DNA from: Oceanihabitans iliipiscarium
Lineage (GTDB): Bacteria; Bacteroidota; Bacteroidia; Flavobacteriales; Flavobacteriaceae
Assembly: GCF_042686125.1 (NCBI RefSeq)
Contig: NZ_JBHUOV010000015.1
Span: 62,001-126,000, forward strand
Reading direction: 5' to 3'
Length of the DNA: 64,000 nt
Part shown: one piece after another, positions 52,819 through 61,971 of the stretch
Numbering within the stretch: the first letter of the stretch is position 1
Layout of the letters: each line of letters starts with the position of its first letter
Position numbers and translations under genes: made by a program
The notes under the pieces: generated by a model
Seen by the model: only the letters and a program-made list of their open reading frames with translations
The model's database searches: none
What the model was told of the DNA's origin: nothing

Positions 52819-53265
52819 ATGGATCATGGAATAGACTATATAGATAAATTCGAATATAAAGAGGTTGTAAATGTGTGGGAAGCATCTGTAAGAGCAACTC
52901 ACCACTTTTTAAAAGAAGCAGACATCGCGTATTTCAAACCTTTAATTCTAAACACTTATTTAGACGCTGTTGAATTAAGATGTTGTAGAGATGAGTATTG
53001 TAAAATAATAGGGTTTGTAGGTGTAGCCGAGGAAAATCTAGAAATGTTGTTCATTCACCCATCACATAGAGGTAAAGGTATAGGTAAAACTTTGTTGGAC
53101 TATGTAATTAATAGCCTTAAGGTAAACAAAGTAGATGTGAATGAGCAGAATGAACAAGCTGTTGGATTTTACAAACACTGTGGCTTTGAAACCATTGGGC
53201 GATCTGAAACGGATGCCTCAGGAAAGCCATACCCAATTTTGCACTTGGAATTAATTAAAATATGA
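52819..53265 (+). CDS. GNAT-family N-acetyltransferase (YjaB-like)
   Basis: A 148-residue enzyme. The ATG at 52819 (one base after the upstream stop) gives the usual start; an in-frame ATG-like codon at 52771 lies inside the peptidase gene. The acetyl-CoA loop is HPSHRGKGIGKTLL (about 82-95), followed by VNEQNEQAVGFYKHCGF. Probably co-transcribed with the ABC system. Confidence 0.88.
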   Translation: MDHGIDYIDKFEYKEVVNVWEASVRATHHFLKEADIAYFKPLILNTYLDAVELRCCRDEYCKIIGFVGVAEENLEMLFIHPSHRGKGIGKTLLDYVINSLKVNKVDVNEQNEQAVGFYKHCGFETIGRSETDASGKPYPILHLELIKI

Positions 53266-53269
53266 AAAC

Positions 53270-53734
53270 ATGAAAATTAAATTTATCATTATAGCAATAC
53301 TACTGTTTAGCGGTCTTCATTTTGCACAAGCACAGGAAAATAATTTGAATACAAATAAAGATTCGCTAAACCATGTGTTTAATCAATATTACAAGTTAAA
53401 CCTAAAGGTATTTCAGCAAAACTCTACCTTAGAAGACATCGATAACATTTTTGAGTTATTTACTGATGATTTTACCTATGTGCATCCAAATTATGGTGGG
53501 GTTTATACACGTGAAGACCTCTATAATGGTTACAAACGTAATCAAGCGAATGGAGGCTACGATGGGAGTGTTGTTGACATAAAAATCGAGAACGTTATTT
53601 ATGGCTTAAATGCCATTACAGTAAGTAAACGCTTCATCACAAAGGAGGATGTCAAAACGGTTGAAGGTGAAATGCAAATGGCCCTTTTCGAGTTTAAGAA
53701 TGGGAAAATTTTTATGATTAAAGAATATTGGTAG
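53270..53734 (+). CDS. Secreted SnoaL/NTF2-like (DUF4440-type) protein
   Basis: A 154-residue protein with a signal peptide (about 1-21, AQAQ) and an NTF2-like cone fold (DDIDNIFELFTDDFTYVHPNYGGVYTREDLYNGYKR ... FEFKNGKIFMIKEYW). Secreted SnoaL proteins of this kind bind small ligands or serve as enzymes; the role is unknown. Five bases after the GNAT gene. Confidence 0.8.
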   Translation: MKIKFIIIAILLFSGLHFAQAQENNLNTNKDSLNHVFNQYYKLNLKVFQQNSTLEDIDNIFELFTDDFTYVHPNYGGVYTREDLYNGYKRNQANGGYDGSVVDIKIENVIYGLNAITVSKRFITKEDVKTVEGEMQMALFEFKNGKIFMIKEYW

Positions 53735-53750
53735 AATAAATACTTGCAAA

Positions 53751-54206
53751 ATGACAACCATAAGAAAAGCAAGCCAGAAAGATGCAAAAGCGTTGTTCGG
53801 TTTAATTAAGGCACTTGCTAAATATGAAGGTCAACTACAATACCTAAAAACAGATTTAAATCAAATAATTGATTCAGGTTTTTTACATCTTCAACCTCCA
53901 AAATTTGAAGCTATCGTAGCAGAAAATAAAGGTATTTTAATAGGTTATGTTACTTATATGTGGAACTATTCTATTTGGAATGGAAGTACATACATGGCTA
54001 TTGATGACGTGTTTGTATGCAAACAATTTAGAGGAAACAATATAGGACTAAAATTGATGCAGTATGCAAAAGACATTTGTACTTCAAACAATATTGAACT
54101 CATAAAATGGGAAGTTGAAAGTACTAACGAAAAAGCGATTCGTTTTTATAAAAAATTAGGAGCTGAAGTAAATAATAAGTCAATAGTAAAATGGTATATA
54201 ACATGA
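53751..54206 (+). CDS. GNAT-family N-acetyltransferase (diamine acetyltransferase-like)
   Basis: A 151-residue enzyme resembling spermidine/diamine acetyltransferases: TIRKASQKDAKALFGLIKALAKYEG at the start, IDDVFVCKQFRGNNIGLKLM as the acetyl-CoA loop (about 84-102), and NEKAIRFYKKLGAE near the end. Its TGA overlaps the SDR gene's ATG by four bases. Confidence 0.9.
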   Translation: MTTIRKASQKDAKALFGLIKALAKYEGQLQYLKTDLNQIIDSGFLHLQPPKFEAIVAENKGILIGYVTYMWNYSIWNGSTYMAIDDVFVCKQFRGNNIGLKLMQYAKDICTSNNIELIKWEVESTNEKAIRFYKKLGAEVNNKSIVKWYIT

Positions 54207-54862
54207 AACATGGAATAGTTACTGGAAGCAGTAGAGGTATTGGTTTGGCAACGGTTGAGTTGTTGACAAAGCAGCCAAGTTTCAAGGTCATTGGCTCCTC
54301 CACCTCAGGAAATAATCCATTAGATTATTCTAATTTTAAATGTTTAAAACTCGATTTATCCAATAATGATTCTATTAACAAATTCGTTGAGAATTTAGGA
54401 GATATAAAACTTGATTTTTTAATCAACAATGCAGGCATTTTAATAGAAAAATGGGATGCTTCAGAAATCAATATGGAACAATTGAAAAAGACATTCGATA
54501 TCAATGCTTTTGGGACTATTGAACTCACTGAAAAGCTCTTGACATTATTCACTCCTAATGCACATATTATTAACATCACATCTGATTGGGGCTCTTTTAG
54601 CGAGCAAAATTTTGACGCTTTTCAGCCACATTACAAAATGTCTAAAGCGGCCTTGAATATGTACACCAAGTTGTTGGCAAAAAGATTAGAGGAAAAACAC
54701 ATTAAAGTATCGTCTCTAGACCCAGGATGGACACAAACCGATATGGGAGGTAAAATCGCGCCTCGATTACCTAAAGATGTAGCTATTGATATTTTAAATT
54801 TATTACATGCTGATGTTGAAAGTGGACAGTTTTGGCATCAGGGAAAGATTAGAGAATGGTAG
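54203..54862 (+). CDS. Short-chain dehydrogenase/reductase
   Basis: A 219-residue classical SDR from the ATG at 54203, which overlaps the upstream stop. TGSSRGIG (glycine motif), NNAG, Ser in ITSDWGS and YKMSK (YxxxK catalytic pair) are present. Substrate unknown. It ends the run of small enzymes that begins at 52819. Confidence 0.92.
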   Translation: MKHGIVTGSSRGIGLATVELLTKQPSFKVIGSSTSGNNPLDYSNFKCLKLDLSNNDSINKFVENLGDIKLDFLINNAGILIEKWDASEINMEQLKKTFDINAFGTIELTEKLLTLFTPNAHIINITSDWGSFSEQNFDAFQPHYKMSKAALNMYTKLLAKRLEEKHIKVSSLDPGWTQTDMGGKIAPRLPKDVAIDILNLLHADVESGQFWHQGKIREW

Positions 54863-54917
54863 ATAAAGCAGACAATGCTACTTAACTAAAGTCAATAAGT
54901 AAAACTACTTAAAGCAA

Positions 54918-54925
54918 TATTTTTG
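54918..54925 (+). promoter_or_regulatory. Putative -7 element of the serine hydrolase lipoprotein gene
   Basis: TATTTTTG matches TAnnTTTG, 15 bases before the ATG at 54941. Confidence 0.4.
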
Positions 54926-54940
54926 CGTTAAATTATTAAA

Positions 54941-56473
54941 ATGAATATTATGAAGGACAAATTTCAATTATCAGCTTCTAAAATTGAGTATAGCAAATAT
55001 CTTTTTTTAGGTTTTTTAATAGCTATTTTAAGTCTTGCCTGCCAATCAAAAATAGCAACAGCAAATCCATCTGACTTGATGACAAGTCGTATTGATGATT
55101 ATCTAAAACAAAGTGAAGTCAATGGTTTTTCAGGATCAGTTTTGGTCGCTAAGAATGATACTATTATTATTAATAAAGGATTCGGATTCGCTGATAAAGA
55201 AAATAACCTACTCAATAACCCTAATACGGTATATGATATTTGTTCGGTGTCAAAACAGTTTACAGGTGCTGCTATTGTGAAATTAGTTGAAGACAACAAA
55301 TTAAAAGTGGAAAGCCCTATCAGTACCTACTTTGATGATTTGCCAGAGGATAAAAAAGACATCACCATTCATCAGTTATTAACCCATTCAGCTGGATTTG
55401 GTCATGGCAGTACTGATGATTTTGATCTCACATCAATGGATATTTATTTTTCAAATCTGTTTCAAGAGAAGCTATTATTCACTCCTGGCTCTAGGTACGA
55501 ATATTCAAATTCAGGCTATAGCATTTTAGGACGAATTATTGAGCTTGTTTCTGGTCAGGATTATGAAACGTATTTGAGTGAAAACTTATTCCAACCATCA
55601 GGAATGAAGCACACAGGTTATTTGTTCCCAGATTGGGATAACGCGACTACTGCCAATGAATATTTGCTTAATGTTTCCAATGAAGGTTCTCATATTGAAC
55701 AGTATAAACAAGATGGAGAAATTGCAAGAACGGTACTTGCGAATGGTGGTGTACATTCTACGAATAATGACATGTACAAATGGTATCAAGCATTAAAGTC
55801 TAATAAAATTTTATCTCAGGAGTCCTTTGAAATTCTCACAAAGCCCTATGTAGCTGAATATGAAGACGAGTCGAGCCACTATGCCTATGGTTGGACTGTT
55901 TATACCTCTAAAAGAGATACTAAAGTCATCACTCATAACGGATTTAATGGTATTTCTTATTATGAGTTTATATGGTTTCCTGAAGAAAATATTGTGATGC
56001 TATTTGCCTCTAATGCCTATATTAGACCAATAGGAAGAATGACCATGGAAATTGAAAAGATGTTATTTGATAAGGCTTATGTCCCTGAAGAATTACCAAA
56101 GTATATGGTGAGTGAGCTTTACAAATTTACCGAAGCACATAAGGGTAGTATTGATGATTTAGTAAAACAATTAAAACTGAAATTTGAAAACACCATCGAC
56201 TCACCAAGACATTTAAATCGTTTAGGAGGCACGTATTACAGAAAAAATAAAATGAAAAAAGCGATAACTATCTATAAGCTTAACACACAATTATTTCCTG
56301 AAGATGGCAATAGCTGGGATTCTCTTGGAGATGCTTATTACAAGGCAAATGAAAAAGATAACGCCATTGAAGCCTATACAAAAGCTTTAGAGTTAAAACC
56401 TACAGAAGGTGCTTGTTTTTGGTGTGACAATTCAACAGAAAAACTTTCAGTATTAACTAAAGTCAATGAATAA
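54941..56473 (+). CDS. Serine hydrolase lipoprotein with C-terminal TPR
   Basis: A 510-residue protein. The N-terminus ends in a lipobox (ILSLAC), so a lipoprotein. Nucleophile SVSK, YxN in YSNSGY and HNG (THNGFNG) mark the class C beta-lactamase-like domain (about 45-400); the tail (about 430-500) is a TPR-like pair (WDSLGDAYYKANEKDNAIEAYTKALEL). It shares this layout with the gene at 37338, which is a likely paralogue. Substrate unknown. Confidence 0.9.
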   Translation: MNIMKDKFQLSASKIEYSKYLFLGFLIAILSLACQSKIATANPSDLMTSRIDDYLKQSEVNGFSGSVLVAKNDTIIINKGFGFADKENNLLNNPNTVYDICSVSKQFTGAAIVKLVEDNKLKVESPISTYFDDLPEDKKDITIHQLLTHSAGFGHGSTDDFDLTSMDIYFSNLFQEKLLFTPGSRYEYSNSGYSILGRIIELVSGQDYETYLSENLFQPSGMKHTGYLFPDWDNATTANEYLLNVSNEGSHIEQYKQDGEIARTVLANGGVHSTNNDMYKWYQALKSNKILSQESFEILTKPYVAEYEDESSHYAYGWTVYTSKRDTKVITHNGFNGISYYEFIWFPEENIVMLFASNAYIRPIGRMTMEIEKMLFDKAYVPEELPKYMVSELYKFTEAHKGSIDDLVKQLKLKFENTIDSPRHLNRLGGTYYRKNKMKKAITIYKLNTQLFPEDGNSWDSLGDAYYKANEKDNAIEAYTKALELKPTEGACFWCDNSTEKLSVLTKVNE

Positions 56474-56689
56474 ATTTTAACATTGCAATACCTTCGTTTC
56501 ATAATAAATATAACATTATGAACATAAAAAAAAGTAATATTCGAGATGTTGGTATGAGTAGCTATAACATCTTGTTCTGTACAACAGTTTGAAGTGAACA
56601 CAGAAACACATCCATTTGAAAATGGTGGGTAGATCGTAAGACTGTAAAAGTGATTAAAAGGGAAGAGTAGTACCCTAGCCATTAATCAT

Positions 56690-57040
56690 TTAGCAGCTCT
56701 GGTGTTTATGTCAAATTCATTTAACACAACTCAAGTTCTGAAATTAGTGCCTATTTTATGGAAGCTTACATTATGGCTCTCTCATTGCAGGCGCCTTTTT
56801 TTAGAGAGCACTATCTATTACTAGCACTACTCATATACAAATCCTTTATGTTTCCAAAGCTGTGTAGAGATCTATTGTTGGTGCTTTAACAAGCTCTCTC
56901 ATTGAAGCGTTTAGAAATTTAACATCCCGAGCTATGAAGGTTATACAACGTTAGTTGTTAGTATTGCTGCTCCTCTTGGAGAGGTAGGTTTAACACTATA
57001 CATGCTTATATATGGAACTACAAAATCTTATAAAAATTAA
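56690..57040 (+). pseudogene. Decayed DUF4386 gene remnant
   Basis: In one frame LIYKSFMFPKL (56830-56862) matches the DUF4386 region that precedes the last helices; in another frame (56915-57040) a stretch NIPSYEGYTTLVV..APLGEVGLTLYMLIYG followed by a basic tail and TAA matches the family's C-terminus. The frame changes between these parts and stop codons interrupt, so the gene is dead. The 5' boundary is uncertain, and 56474-56690 holds nothing I recognise. Confidence 0.5.
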
Positions 57041-57053
57041 AAGAATTACGATT

Positions 57054-58277
57054 ATGAAAACAAAAACATTTAAACAATTAATGCTAATAATAATTATGGC
57101 ATTATGTTATCATCAATCAAATGCACAAGTAGCCAATAAAATAGAATTGACTGAAGATAATCAACTTTTGGGTTTAGGAACTCAACATATAATCAAGTCA
57201 AATATTTTGAATAAAGAACGCCCAATTATTATTTCATTACCCATTGGCTACAAAGATTCAAACACTAATTATCCTGTACTTTATGTTTTGGATGGTCTAC
57301 AAAATATAAAACATACTGTTGGAACAGTAGAGCTTTTAACTGAATCAGGATTGATTCCTCCTTTAATTGTGGTAGGTTTAGAGAGTTTGGATAGAACAAA
57401 GGATTTAACGCCATCTAATGCTGGACAGAATGTTCATGGTAGTGCTGGAAACGTTGGTATACCGCAAAGTGGAGGCGCTCCTAAGTTTCTTGAGTTTTTA
57501 AGTGAGGAATTAATTCCTTTTGTTGACGCCAATTATAGAACACATCCTTATCGTATATTGGAAGGACATTCTTTGGGAGGTCTTTTTAGTGTTTATACGC
57601 TTATGGAAAGAAAGGATCTTTTTGATGCGTTTATTGTGGAAGCACCAGCGCTTTGGTGGAATAAGGAAGAAATGACAGAAAAAGCAAAATCCTTTTTTAA
57701 ATCCAATGAAAGCCTGAACAAAACAGTTTATTTTGGTATTGGTGGTGGAGATGGTTGGGGAATGCGACAGGAACTATTGAGGTATGTTGATACTATTAAA
57801 GAAAACCCGCCTAAAAATTTTAGGTGGCTCCATGAAGAAGTTGGGGATGAAGGACACATGGTATCTAGATTAATATTGAATTATAATGGATTAAAGTTTT
57901 TATTTTCCGATTTAAAAATAAGTGATGGCTTAGTTAATAATTTTAGTGATGGGACTTTTTTAAAAGAAGAACAGCGGTTAAAAAACAAATATGGCGATAA
58001 CGCACGAAGATCTGCAGAAGATTATTTTAGTCTTGTTTCAGTATTAGTTGAAAATGAGAATGATTCAGGAGCCATAACTGTGCTAAAAAGAGCATCCGAG
58101 GCCTATCCCATGTATGTTGGACTTCTAACTTATTTAGCAAAGTTATATGAGAAGAATAGTCAAAAAGCTAAAGCAATAGACACTTATCTTTTAGGAGTTG
58201 AAGTGTCAAGAAAGTACAAGCTGGGACAAGAAGATGATTTATTGCAAGAGGTAGGTAGGTTAAGAAAAACAAATTAA
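57054..58277 (+). CDS. Secreted esterase (putative esterase / enterochelin esterase-like fold)
   Basis: A 407-residue protein from the ATG at 57054, where a signal peptide starts (MKTKTFKQLMLIIIMALCYHQSNAQ region); the ATG at 57012 would run through the end of the pseudogene. The alpha/beta hydrolase domain has LPIGYKDSNTNYPVLYVLDG, the nucleophile GHSLGG and a His in DEGHMV; the last 110 residues look TPR-like. Family members hydrolyse esters, including siderophores; substrate unknown. Confidence 0.88.
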   Translation: MKTKTFKQLMLIIIMALCYHQSNAQVANKIELTEDNQLLGLGTQHIIKSNILNKERPIIISLPIGYKDSNTNYPVLYVLDGLQNIKHTVGTVELLTESGLIPPLIVVGLESLDRTKDLTPSNAGQNVHGSAGNVGIPQSGGAPKFLEFLSEELIPFVDANYRTHPYRILEGHSLGGLFSVYTLMERKDLFDAFIVEAPALWWNKEEMTEKAKSFFKSNESLNKTVYFGIGGGDGWGMRQELLRYVDTIKENPPKNFRWLHEEVGDEGHMVSRLILNYNGLKFLFSDLKISDGLVNNFSDGTFLKEEQRLKNKYGDNARRSAEDYFSLVSVLVENENDSGAITVLKRASEAYPMYVGLLTYLAKLYEKNSQKAKAIDTYLLGVEVSRKYKLGQEDDLLQEVGRLRKTN

Positions 58278-58320
58278 AAGAGAAGAATAAAAATCCCTCA
58301 GTTAATAGCAGTTATTCAGA

Positions 58321-58354
58321 TGCTCTAGGATTTTTTTCTAGAGCATTTTTTTTC
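58321..58354 (+). terminator. Intrinsic terminator
   Basis: ATGCTCTAG (58321-58329) pairs with CTAGAGCAT (58339-58347), nine-base loop, followed by a run of T. It lies between two converging genes. Confidence 0.85.
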
Positions 58355-58362
58355 TTAAAAAT

Positions 58363-58938
58363 TTATTTTTTAGCTATTCGTTTCCTTATGCGACTTAATG
58401 ATTCTGGTTTCACACCCAAATAACTCGCCAAATGATATTGTGGTACACGTTGTAATAAATCTGGCCTGGTTTCTAAAAGGTTTTTGTAGCGTTCTTCAGG
58501 GCTAGAAGTTATAAATTTAGCTAATGCTTCCTGCTGTTCTCCAAAATCATTTTCCATAGACATTCGGCATAAAGCTTCATATTTTGGAACACGTTTAAAT
58601 AATTCTTGCTCTTTATCATAATTTAAAACAGCTAGTCTACAATCTTCAACACATTCAAAGTAATGGTTGGCAGAGGTTTTGTTTTTATAGCTTTGCAGTG
58701 AGGCAACAGATTCATCTTCAACATAAAACTCAGTGGTACGTTCTTCACCGTCAATTATATAATATTTTCTAACGCATCCTTCAATAACAAAATAAGAATC
58801 TCTTGAAACCTGGCCTTCTCTTAAAAGAATCTCTCCTTTTTTAAATGCTTTAATAGGAATACATTCGGTAAAAGCCTTTGATTCTTCATCATTTAAAGAG
58901 AGGTATCTAGAAATCAGTTTTACGATGTCATTTTCCAT
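58363..58938 (-). CDS. Crp/Fnr-family transcriptional regulator
   Basis: A 191-residue regulator from the ATG at 58938 (MENDIVKLISRY), which is more likely than the in-frame ATG at 58998 that falls inside an upstream terminator. The cyclic nucleotide-binding roll (KGEILLREGQVSRDSYFVIEGCVRKYY) and a winged helix (RVPQYHLASYLGVKPESLSRIRKRI) are present. It is downstream of the nitroreductase operon but separated from it by a terminator, so it is probably expressed on its own. Confidence 0.88.
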   Translation of the reverse strand: MENDIVKLISRYLSLNDEESKAFTECIPIKAFKKGEILLREGQVSRDSYFVIEGCVRKYYIIDGEERTTEFYVEDESVASLQSYKNKTSANHYFECVEDCRLAVLNYDKEQELFKRVPKYEALCRMSMENDFGEQQEALAKFITSSPEERYKNLLETRPDLLQRVPQYHLASYLGVKPESLSRIRKRIAKK

Positions 58939-58972
58939 AAAGAGATTGTCATAATATAAAAACATCTCTAAA

Positions 58973-59004
58973 TTAAAAAGGTTTGAGCATAAACCCAAAC
59001 CTTT
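58973..59004 (-). terminator. Intrinsic terminator of the nitroreductase operon
   Basis: On the minus strand AAAGGTTTG pairs with CAAACCTTT (58977-58985 / 58996-59004), ten-base loop, followed by T-rich sequence. Confidence 0.75.
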
Positions 59005-59024
59005 AAATAAAAAATATAATTCAA

Positions 59025-59654
59025 TTATATAATGTCGAAGAGTTGTTCTATGGGTTTACGCACTTTTGGCAATCCAATTGTGTGGTCATCCTTATGTCTG
59101 TAGCCTACAGGAGCGATAACAGCAGCATTAAGACCTTGACTTTTCAAGTTTAAGATTTTATTATAAGCTTCAGGTTCAAAACCTTCCATTGGGCAAGCGT
59201 CAATTTTTAATTCGGCACAAGCATTTAAGAGGTTTCCAAGTGCCAAATAGGTTTGTGATTTTAACCAGCTCGTTTTATCCTCTGTAGATTTTTCAGCTAA
59301 TTTAGATTTTATAAAATCACCATAACCATTTAGTCGGTCTAAATCAAGGTTACGAGTTTCTGCTGTTTGTTTAATAAAGGCATCAATGGCTTCTGGAGAA
59401 GCATCAATATAATTACAAAATACAAATAGGTGAGAAGCATCAGTAATTTGACTTTGATTCCAAGAAACTGGTTTTAATTGCTCTCTGATTTCTGAATTTT
59501 TAATAATTAAAATTTTGTATAGTTGTAGCCCATATGAGGAAACCGATAATTGTACAGCTTCTTTTAATTTGTCAAGATCATTATTTGATATTTTTTTTGA
59601 AGTATCAAATTTTTTGGTAGCATAACGCCAGTTTAAGTTTTTAAGTAATTCCAT
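59025..59654 (-). CDS. Nitroreductase-family NAD(P)H-dependent oxidoreductase
   Basis: A 209-residue flavoprotein of the NfsB/YodC type. NWRYATKKFDTSKKI at the start (FMN-binding Arg), PVSWNQSQITDASHLFVFCN, CAELKIDACPMEGFEPEAYNKIL and APVGYRHKDDH are typical. It probably reduces nitro compounds, quinones or flavins. Its ATG is one base after the true end of the broken GNAT gene, as in an operon. Confidence 0.92.
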   Translation of the reverse strand: MELLKNLNWRYATKKFDTSKKISNNDLDKLKEAVQLSVSSYGLQLYKILIIKNSEIREQLKPVSWNQSQITDASHLFVFCNYIDASPEAIDAFIKQTAETRNLDLDRLNGYGDFIKSKLAEKSTEDKTSWLKSQTYLALGNLLNACAELKIDACPMEGFEPEAYNKILNLKSQGLNAAVIAPVGYRHKDDHTIGLPKVRKPIEQLFDII

Positions 59655-59655
59655 T

Positions 59656-60387
59656 TTATTGTGTTTTTAATTCATAACTATTCATTGTAAAGTCTTTTAT
59701 AAATCCCATTTTTTCATACATACCTTGTGCTAGTTTTGAAGCCTGTAAAGTTGCCAAAGTTGCACCTTACTCAAAAGATTTATTTAAAATAAAGTGCATC
59801 ATTTCTTTAGCATACCCATTTCCTCGTAAATTAGAAGGTACGCCCAAACTGTATATTCCAGCAATTTTATTTGTAAGATGTAATTTTATAACACCTATGG
59901 GTTTGTTGTTTTCAAAAGCAACATAATAACTTACTCTGTGCATACTTTTTAAGACGACATCTTTACTAATAATATAACCAAAGGAGGTTTTAAATATATC
60001 ACACCATGTTTTCGCATCATTAGCATTTGTTACCAATAGAAAATTTAACTTAGTTTTAGTTTTAAAGAGTGTATTAAGTTTTAAATGCATTCCAGGTAAT
60101 GAGGATGTGAGTACAAAACCAGAACTTTCAATGAGTTTTTTATTGATCTTTTTATCATACTCAAAATCAATAAAACGGAGTTTTGTCTGAGATGTACTGA
60201 CAAGGGTTTTAACGTTATGTAGTATTTCTAATGTGAGCTTTTGGCTTGTCCAAATTTTGTTTGGCCATTCAGAATTCTGTATGCGACTATAACTTATGAT
60301 GTCATCATTAGCATATCCATTAAATGGTTTACTTACGGTTGTCCAAAGATGTGTTAGATTATTTATGTTGTTTTTAATTGTTTCCAT
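59656..60387 (-). pseudogene. GNAT-family acetyltransferase gene interrupted by one TAA
   Basis: The open part encodes 206 residues, ending in the acetyl-CoA loop VPSNLRGNGYAKEMMHFILNKSFE and then TAA (59767-59769). Reading through in the same frame gives 36 more residues, GATLATLQASKLAQGMYEKM and on, the usual GNAT C-terminus, ending at a stop one base before the nitroreductase ATG. So a single nonsense change has removed the last strand and helix. It could be a pseudogene, a strain-level variant, or a sequencing error. Confidence 0.8.
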
Positions 60388-60399
60388 AAAGCACTATTA

Positions 60400-60849
60400 T
60401 TATTTTGTGTTAATTAATATGATTCCTAGTAACATTGATCCAGCACCTATAATTCTTTTAGTTGTAATGGGTTCTACAGGAAGATTAAGCCAGCCATATT
60501 TACCTGCGATTAATGAAAATAAGAGCTGTCCGCAAAGTCCAAGTGCAATCATTTTTGAAATACCAATTTTTGGAATAGTATAGAAATAAATAGAAATACC
60601 AATTACACTAAACAGTCCTCCAATAAACCATAAATACCAAGGCACTTGTGCTGTGATTATGGATTGTATACTGCTTTTTTCAAAAAAGAATAAGGTTAAA
60701 ATTCCGAAAATAACACTGCTTATCGACGTTGCGATTACCGCAAGTATAGGTTGTTTAAGAATACTTCCTAACTGCGAATTAAATCCAGCTTGAATAGCTA
60801 AAAAAACACCTCCTGTTAATGCTAAAAATGTTAGTATATAAAGTCTCAT
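60400..60849 (-). CDS. DMT-superfamily transporter, YdcZ/DUF606 type
   Basis: A 149-residue inner-membrane protein with about five hydrophobic segments and the DUF606 pattern GGVFLAIQAGFNSQLG, PWYLWFIGGLFSVIGISIYFYTIPKIG and ALGLCGQLLFSLIAGKYGW. YdcZ-type half-size transporters probably dimerise; substrate unknown. It lies in a minus-strand run from 61895 to 59025. Confidence 0.88.
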   Translation of the reverse strand: MRLYILTFLALTGGVFLAIQAGFNSQLGSILKQPILAVIATSISSVIFGILTLFFFEKSSIQSIITAQVPWYLWFIGGLFSVIGISIYFYTIPKIGISKMIALGLCGQLLFSLIAGKYGWLNLPVEPITTKRIIGAGSMLLGIILINTK

Positions 60850-60861
60850 AGTTTATATTTA

Positions 60862-61263
60862 TTAATCCCATTTGTTTTTAGTAGAGATTCCATATTTACC
60901 TGCTCCAGTAAAGATTAATGCTATTCCAAAAATCATGTAAATAAAGATTGGTCCGATTTCCCAGCCACCAAATTCATTTAGTTTAAGTATGTTTGGAAGT
61001 TGCACCATAAGGATGGCAACAAGACAATTAATAGCAAATACAAATCCGGCTAGTTTTGTTCTAAATCCAATAATAATGAGAATAGGTGCGATAACCTCAC
61101 CAATGAAAATTCCATACCCAAAAAAGGAGGGAAGTCCAAATTCAGTTAATAAAGTTTTAATGAAATCGATTCCATGTATTAACTTGGTAATTCCATAAAT
61201 CAGCATTGTAAATGCAATGCATACTCTTAAAATAAATAATCCGATGTGTTGTTTTGTTTTCAT
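60862..61263 (-). CDS. DoxX family membrane protein
   Basis: A 133-residue protein with four membrane segments: RVCIAFTMLIYGITKLIHGIDF, GYGIFIGEVIAPILIIIGFRTKLAGFV, a central helix, and GIALIFTGAGKYG at the end. A second DoxX is at 41027. It lies 11 bases after the predicted barrel gene and 12 before the DMT gene, so in one operon. Confidence 0.88.
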   Translation of the reverse strand: MKTKQHIGLFILRVCIAFTMLIYGITKLIHGIDFIKTLLTEFGLPSFFGYGIFIGEVIAPILIIIGFRTKLAGFVFAINCLVAILMVQLPNILKLNEFGGWEIGPIFIYMIFGIALIFTGAGKYGISTKNKWD

Positions 61264-61274
61264 AATATGAATGT

Positions 61275-61895
61275 TTAAAAATTATACTTTATAAATACTC
61301 CGAAGTTTTCGAGTGTTTTTTCTGCTTTATTAAACTGATCTAGATTTGCAGCTATTCCAGTTATTAATTTTTCTTTTTTTATTCCGAGACGTAGTTGTTG
61401 AATACCTCTATCAAGCACTTTTAAATTGGTGTTCGCCACTGCAAAAAGGTTTATATAGCCCTGAATGGTTTTATTTAGTTTAGGAGTGTAATTGAGTATT
61501 AATGTTTGCTCAAGTGTAAACCCATCTTGATATGTGCTACCAATAACATAGCTTAACTTAAAGCTGGAGGATACATATTGATATTGAGATGTTAAGGTTG
61601 CAAATGCTCCAGGGTTTTTAACGCCTATAGCTGCATTTACTTTAAAATTGCTGTTGAGATTGTAAGACAGCATATTCCTTATAAAAAAGATGTTATTCTT
61701 ATCGTTAGTATGCTCGGTATCAAATAGAGAGATATTATTAATAGACCATGAACTCTTGAATGTATATTCAATAAAATGCTGATAAGCAGAAGAACGATTT
61801 CCTACAAGTATTTCTGGTGAGAAGCTAACATTTTGCGCATTTGATGTAAAAGCTCCAATAGTGAAAAAAAATAATAAAAATATAAATCGTAGCAT
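61275..61895 (-). CDS. Secreted protein, probable outer-membrane beta-barrel
   Basis: A 206-residue protein with a signal peptide (about 1-20, SNAQ) and a body of alternating strands (AYQHFIEYTFKSSWSI, NMLSYNLNSNFKVNAAIGV, GVFIKYNF) ending in aromatic Phe, which favours an outer-membrane barrel. Similar size and neighbourhood to the protein at 40361. No family recognised. Confidence 0.7.
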   Translation of the reverse strand: MLRFIFLLFFFTIGAFTSNAQNVSFSPEILVGNRSSAYQHFIEYTFKSSWSINNISLFDTEHTNDKNNIFFIRNMLSYNLNSNFKVNAAIGVKNPGAFATLTSQYQYVSSSFKLSYVIGSTYQDGFTLEQTLILNYTPKLNKTIQGYINLFAVANTNLKVLDRGIQQLRLGIKKEKLITGIAANLDQFNKAEKTLENFGVFIKYNF

Positions 61896-61896
61896 T

Positions 61897-61926
61897 ACCC
61901 ATTTGTTATTTGATGGGTCAAAATTA
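61897..61926 (-). promoter_or_regulatory. Promoter with overlapping inverted repeat before the barrel-DoxX operon
   Basis: The minus strand reads TAATTTTG at 61919-61926 (a TAnnTTTG match, 23 bases before the ATG). Between it and the ATG lies ACCCAT-N10-ATGGGT (61897-61902 / 61913-61918), which could be the operator of the Crp-like regulator encoded next door. Confidence 0.45.
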
Positions 61927-61971
61927 CATACAGGTTAGAAGAAAAAACTTAAGGTATCTTAAGAAGCGATT

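Noticed and set aside
57012..57053. Earlier start for the secreted esterase
   Set aside because: It would place 14 polar residues before the signal peptide and comes from the end of the DUF4386 remnant.
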